Source: JAXIHJ01 sp034189755 (GTDB lineage: Bacteria > Planctomycetota > Phycisphaerae > SM23-33). From it: a stretch of DNA of 13,890 bases. The translations under genes were made by a program, and so were the position numbers. The DNA is taken from the NCBI GenBank assembly GCA_034189755.1, contig JAXIHJ010000029.1:1-13890 (forward strand), read 5' to 3'. Within the stretch, counting starts at the first letter, position 1. Every line of letters starts with the position of its first letter. Below are positions 12,340-13,890 of the stretch, in pieces. The notes under the pieces are model-generated. The model was not told the origin of the DNA, made no database searches, and was given only the letters and a program-made list of their open reading frames with translations.

Positions 12340-13494
12340 ATGATTAGTATTTCAAAATTGTACTGCGGCGCCGTCGAGCCTGCGGATGATTTGCGTTACG
12401 GCCGGGCCGGTGGGCTTGGCAAACCAGTCGTGGTGTTCAACTGCACGCGGCGGTGCAACCTGCGATGCCGGCACTGTTACGCCGGTGCGTCCGACCGCAA
12501 CACCGACGGTGAACTGAGCGGTGATGAGTCCCTTGCGCTGCTGGATGACCTGGCCGCGTTCGGCGTGCCTGTTGTGCTATTTTCGGGCGGCGAGCCGCTG
12601 GGCCGGGCGGACTTGCCGGCACTGGTCCGGCGGGCGACGGAACTGGGCATGAGGGCGGTTGTTTCCACCAACGGCACGTTAATCGACGAGCGGCTCGCAC
12701 GGTGCCTGCAACAGGCCGGGGCGGCGTACGTGGGCGTCTCGCTGGACGGCATGCGGGCGACGAACGATGCGTTTCGAGGCATGGACGGCGCGTTTGATGC
12801 GGCCATTGCGGGTATACGCAACTGCCGGGCCGCCGGTATCAAGGTCGGCCTGCGATTCACCATCCACAAACACAACGCCGAGGAGATCGACGGCATATTC
12901 AAACTCGCCCGCGACGAGAACATTTCACGGCTTTGCTTTTATCACCTGGTCTACGCCGGGCGGGCCTCGACGCTGATGGATGAAGACCTCGACCACGCAG
13001 CCACCCGGGCTGCGGTGGATGAGATTATCGACCGGACGGCCGAGCTGCACCGGCGGGGCCTTTCGGTCGAGGTCCTGACCGTGGACAATCACGCCGACGG
13101 CCCATACCTGTATCTTCGCATGTTGCGGCAGCACAGCCCGCGGGCCGAACAGGTGCTTCGTCTGTTGCGGACGGCCGGCGGCAACGCCTCCGGCTGCGGC
13201 ATCGGCTGCGTCGGCTGGGACGGCCGGGTGCATCCCGACCCGTTCTGGCGAAACGTCTCGCTGGGCGACGTCCGGCGGCGGAGCTTCGCGGACATCTGGT
13301 CGGATGAGTCGAACCCGCTGCTGGCGAAGCTGCGCGACAAGGGGTCTTACGTAACCGGGCGATGCAAACGATGCCGGTTCCTGGACGTTTGCGGCGGCAA
13401 CTTCCGCACCCGTGCCGAGGCCGCCACCGGTGAACTGTGGGCGCCCGACCCGGCATGTTATCTCACCGATGAGGAAATCGGACTCGGCGGGTAA
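12340..13494 (+). CDS. ahbC: Radical SAM 12,18-didecarboxysiroheme deacetylase (alternative heme biosynthesis)
   Basis: 384 residues. The N-terminus MISISKLYCGAVEPADDLRYG, the radical-SAM cysteines CNLRCRHCY (C39, C43, C46, CX3CX2C), FSGGEPL, VVSTNGTLID, VGVSLDG, KVGLRFTIHKHN, CFYHLVYAGR and EVLTVDNHADGPYLYLRML match what I know of AhbC in sulfate reducers and methanogens. The C-terminal half carries a SPASM/twitch-like auxiliary-cluster region (GCGIGCVGWDGRVHPDPFW; CKRCRFLDVCGGNFR...DPACY). AhbC removes the acetate side chains of 12,18-didecarboxysiroheme to give Fe-coproporphyrin III, which AhbD then converts to heme. The related NirJ of heme d1 synthesis is the main alternative. The absence of other nir genes and the presence of cytochrome c maturation genes favour AhbC. 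No clear ribosome site precedes the ATG. AhbA/B/D are not in the window. Confidence 0.88.
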   Translation: MISISKLYCGAVEPADDLRYGRAGGLGKPVVVFNCTRRCNLRCRHCYAGASDRNTDGELSGDESLALLDDLAAFGVPVVLFSGGEPLGRADLPALVRRATELGMRAVVSTNGTLIDERLARCLQQAGAAYVGVSLDGMRATNDAFRGMDGAFDAAIAGIRNCRAAGIKVGLRFTIHKHNAEEIDGIFKLARDENISRLCFYHLVYAGRASTLMDEDLDHAATRAAVDEIIDRTAELHRRGLSVEVLTVDNHADGPYLYLRMLRQHSPRAEQVLRLLRTAGGNASGCGIGCVGWDGRVHPDPFWRNVSLGDVRRRSFADIWSDESNPLLAKLRDKGSYVTGRCKRCRFLDVCGGNFRTRAEAATGELWAPDPACYLTDEEIGLGG

Positions 13495-13520
13495 AAGTTT
13501 GAATTTGTGCCCTGATGCAG

Positions 13521-13550
13521 AACGCCCAGCCATAGCTATGGCTGGGCGTT
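13521..13550. terminator. 30-bp perfect palindrome after ahbC (possible bidirectional terminator)
   Basis: AACGCCCAGCCATAG is followed directly by its exact reverse complement. As RNA it gives a stem of about 13 bp with a 4-base loop. It lies 26 bases after the ahbC stop and 27 before the next ATG. The flanks lack a long T tract (only GTT then AACC), so classical intrinsic termination is uncertain; a dimeric protein site is possible. Confidence 0.55.
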
Positions 13551-13577
13551 AACCAGAATACACAGGGAGATAAACCG

Positions 13578-13890
13578 ATGAAGATCACCATCAGCAGTGA
13601 GGCGTTCGACGACGGCCGGCCTATCCCGGCGAAATATACCGCCGACGGACAAAACATCTCGCCGCCGCTGAGCTGGACCGGCCAGCCGGCCGAAACGAAA
13701 GAATTGTCGCTGATTGTGGACGACCCCGACGCGCCTACCAAGACTCCCTGGGTGCACTGGGTGATGTACAAGATTCCATCCGGTGCAGCCGGCCTGGCCG
13801 GTCCAGCTCAGCGGCGGCGAGATGTTTTGTCCGTCGGCGGTATATTTCGCCGGGATAGGCCGGCCGTCGTCGAACGCCTCACTGCTGATG
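13578..13890 (+). CDS. PEBP/YbhB-YbcL (Raf-kinase-inhibitor-like) family protein, truncated by fold-back
   Basis: The ATG at 13578 has AGGGAG (13564-13569) eight bases upstream. The first 72 codons, to about 13793, read as a bacterial PEBP: MKITISSEAFDDGRPIPAKY, then NISPPLSW, LIVDDPDAPT (the DPDxP anion-site motif), WVHWVMYKIP. Bacterial members are cytoplasmic or periplasmic proteins of about 150-180 residues with a small ligand pocket. Their roles are poorly defined, though some are implicated in kinase or lipid-ligand regulation. From 13794 to the end the frame stays open by chance but is the reverse complement of the gene's own 5' part, so residues after about 72 are not real. The true C-terminal half is missing. 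No promoter fits in the 27 bp after the palindrome. Confidence 0.8.
   Translation, partial: MKITISSEAFDDGRPIPAKYTADGQNISPPLSWTGQPAETKELSLIVDDPDAPTKTPWVHWVMYKIPSGAAGLAGPAQRRRDVLSVGGIFRRDRPAVVERLTAD
13589..13890. repeat. 97-bp perfect inverted repeat at the window end
   Basis: Positions 13589-13685 match the reverse complement of 13794-13890 without a mismatch, around a 108-bp spacer (13686-13793). The outer arm ends exactly at the last base of the window. The left arm and spacer read as one continuous gene; the right arm is antisense to it. Confidence 0.95.

Noticed and set aside
12309..12347. Twelve-codon open frame (MTRKTLSANCDD) overlapping the ahbC start
   Set aside because: No ribosome site precedes it and the composition is unremarkable. 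Frames this short arise often by chance; translational coupling to ahbC cannot be shown from sequence.
12340..13494. Reading the radical SAM protein as NirJ (heme d1 synthesis)
   Set aside because: The family is close, but no nirS, nirF or other d1 genes are near. The motif set agrees better with AhbC, and hemA/ccsA neighbours suit heme supply. Phylogeny would settle it.
13521..13550. Palindrome as an attachment site or insertion-sequence end
   Set aside because: There is no transposase, integrase or flanking target duplication nearby. The position just after a stop codon fits an RNA or regulatory signal better.
1..13890. Linear replicon with hairpin telomeres, suggested by inverted repeats at both ends
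   Set aside because: Both repeats have spacers (71 and 108 bp) made of gene-internal coding sequence, and each breaks a gene. A true hairpin end would be a spacerless palindrome outside genes. Replication or plasmid genes are absent.

Overview
The window looks like a complete short contig (13,890 bp) from a GC-rich anaerobic bacterium. My best guess is a planctomycete of the Phycisphaerae/Sedimentisphaerales type. The hints are Thr/Pro linkers of the form 'ATLPTTRPAT', a secreted protein combining DUF2341-, PA14- and PKD-like domains, a LolA-like periplasmic protein beside a MacB/LolD-type ABC exporter, frequent GTG/TTG starts, and the siroheme-dependent (Ahb) heme route. The lineage is an inference from gene content only.

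Layout. Positions 83-1273 (+) hold the 3' part of a protein I do not recognise. It runs convergently into a four-gene minus-strand operon (4777 down to 1278): FtsX/MacB-like permease, ABC ATPase, VTT/DedA-like membrane protein and LolA-like periplasmic protein. A HAD phosphatase (5523-4891, -) follows. Diverging from it is a large secreted DUF2341-PA14-PKD-helical repeat protein (5595-7661, +), then a nucleotidyltransferase (7782-8594, +) with its own plausible promoter. The rest of the plus strand is a tetrapyrrole and cytochrome block: resB-like (8674-10086), ccsA (10076-10855), hemA (10962-12251) and ahbC (12340-13494). A PEBP/YbhB-family gene (from 13578) is cut by the window end.

How the genes work together. 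HemA makes the first committed tetrapyrrole precursor, and AhbC carries out a late step of siroheme-to-heme conversion. ResB and CcsA (System II) export heme and attach it to c-type cytochromes. The block therefore joins supply of heme by the alternative pathway to its use. The minus-strand operon has the parts expected of a tripartite envelope export system (permease, ATPase, periplasmic lipid/lipoprotein carrier) with an added VTT-family membrane protein; its cargo is unknown.

The most striking structural signal is at the two ends. The right end is a perfect 97-bp inverted repeat with a 108-bp spacer, which folds the PEBP gene back on itself. The left end starts with a 10-bp inverted repeat, and its first 81 bases, read on the minus strand, restore an in-frame upstream extension of the first gene. 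Both ends look like fold-back chimeras (amplification or assembly artefacts), so the first ~81 and last ~97 bases should not be taken as native order. Intergenic DNA holds several strong dyads: a 30-bp perfect palindrome after ahbC, a 9-bp/16-nt/9-bp hairpin between hemA and ahbC, and interlocking dyads laid over a good promoter in front of hemA. No tRNA, rRNA, CRISPR array, transposase or other mobile element was seen, and no gene-free stretch exceeds 300 bases.
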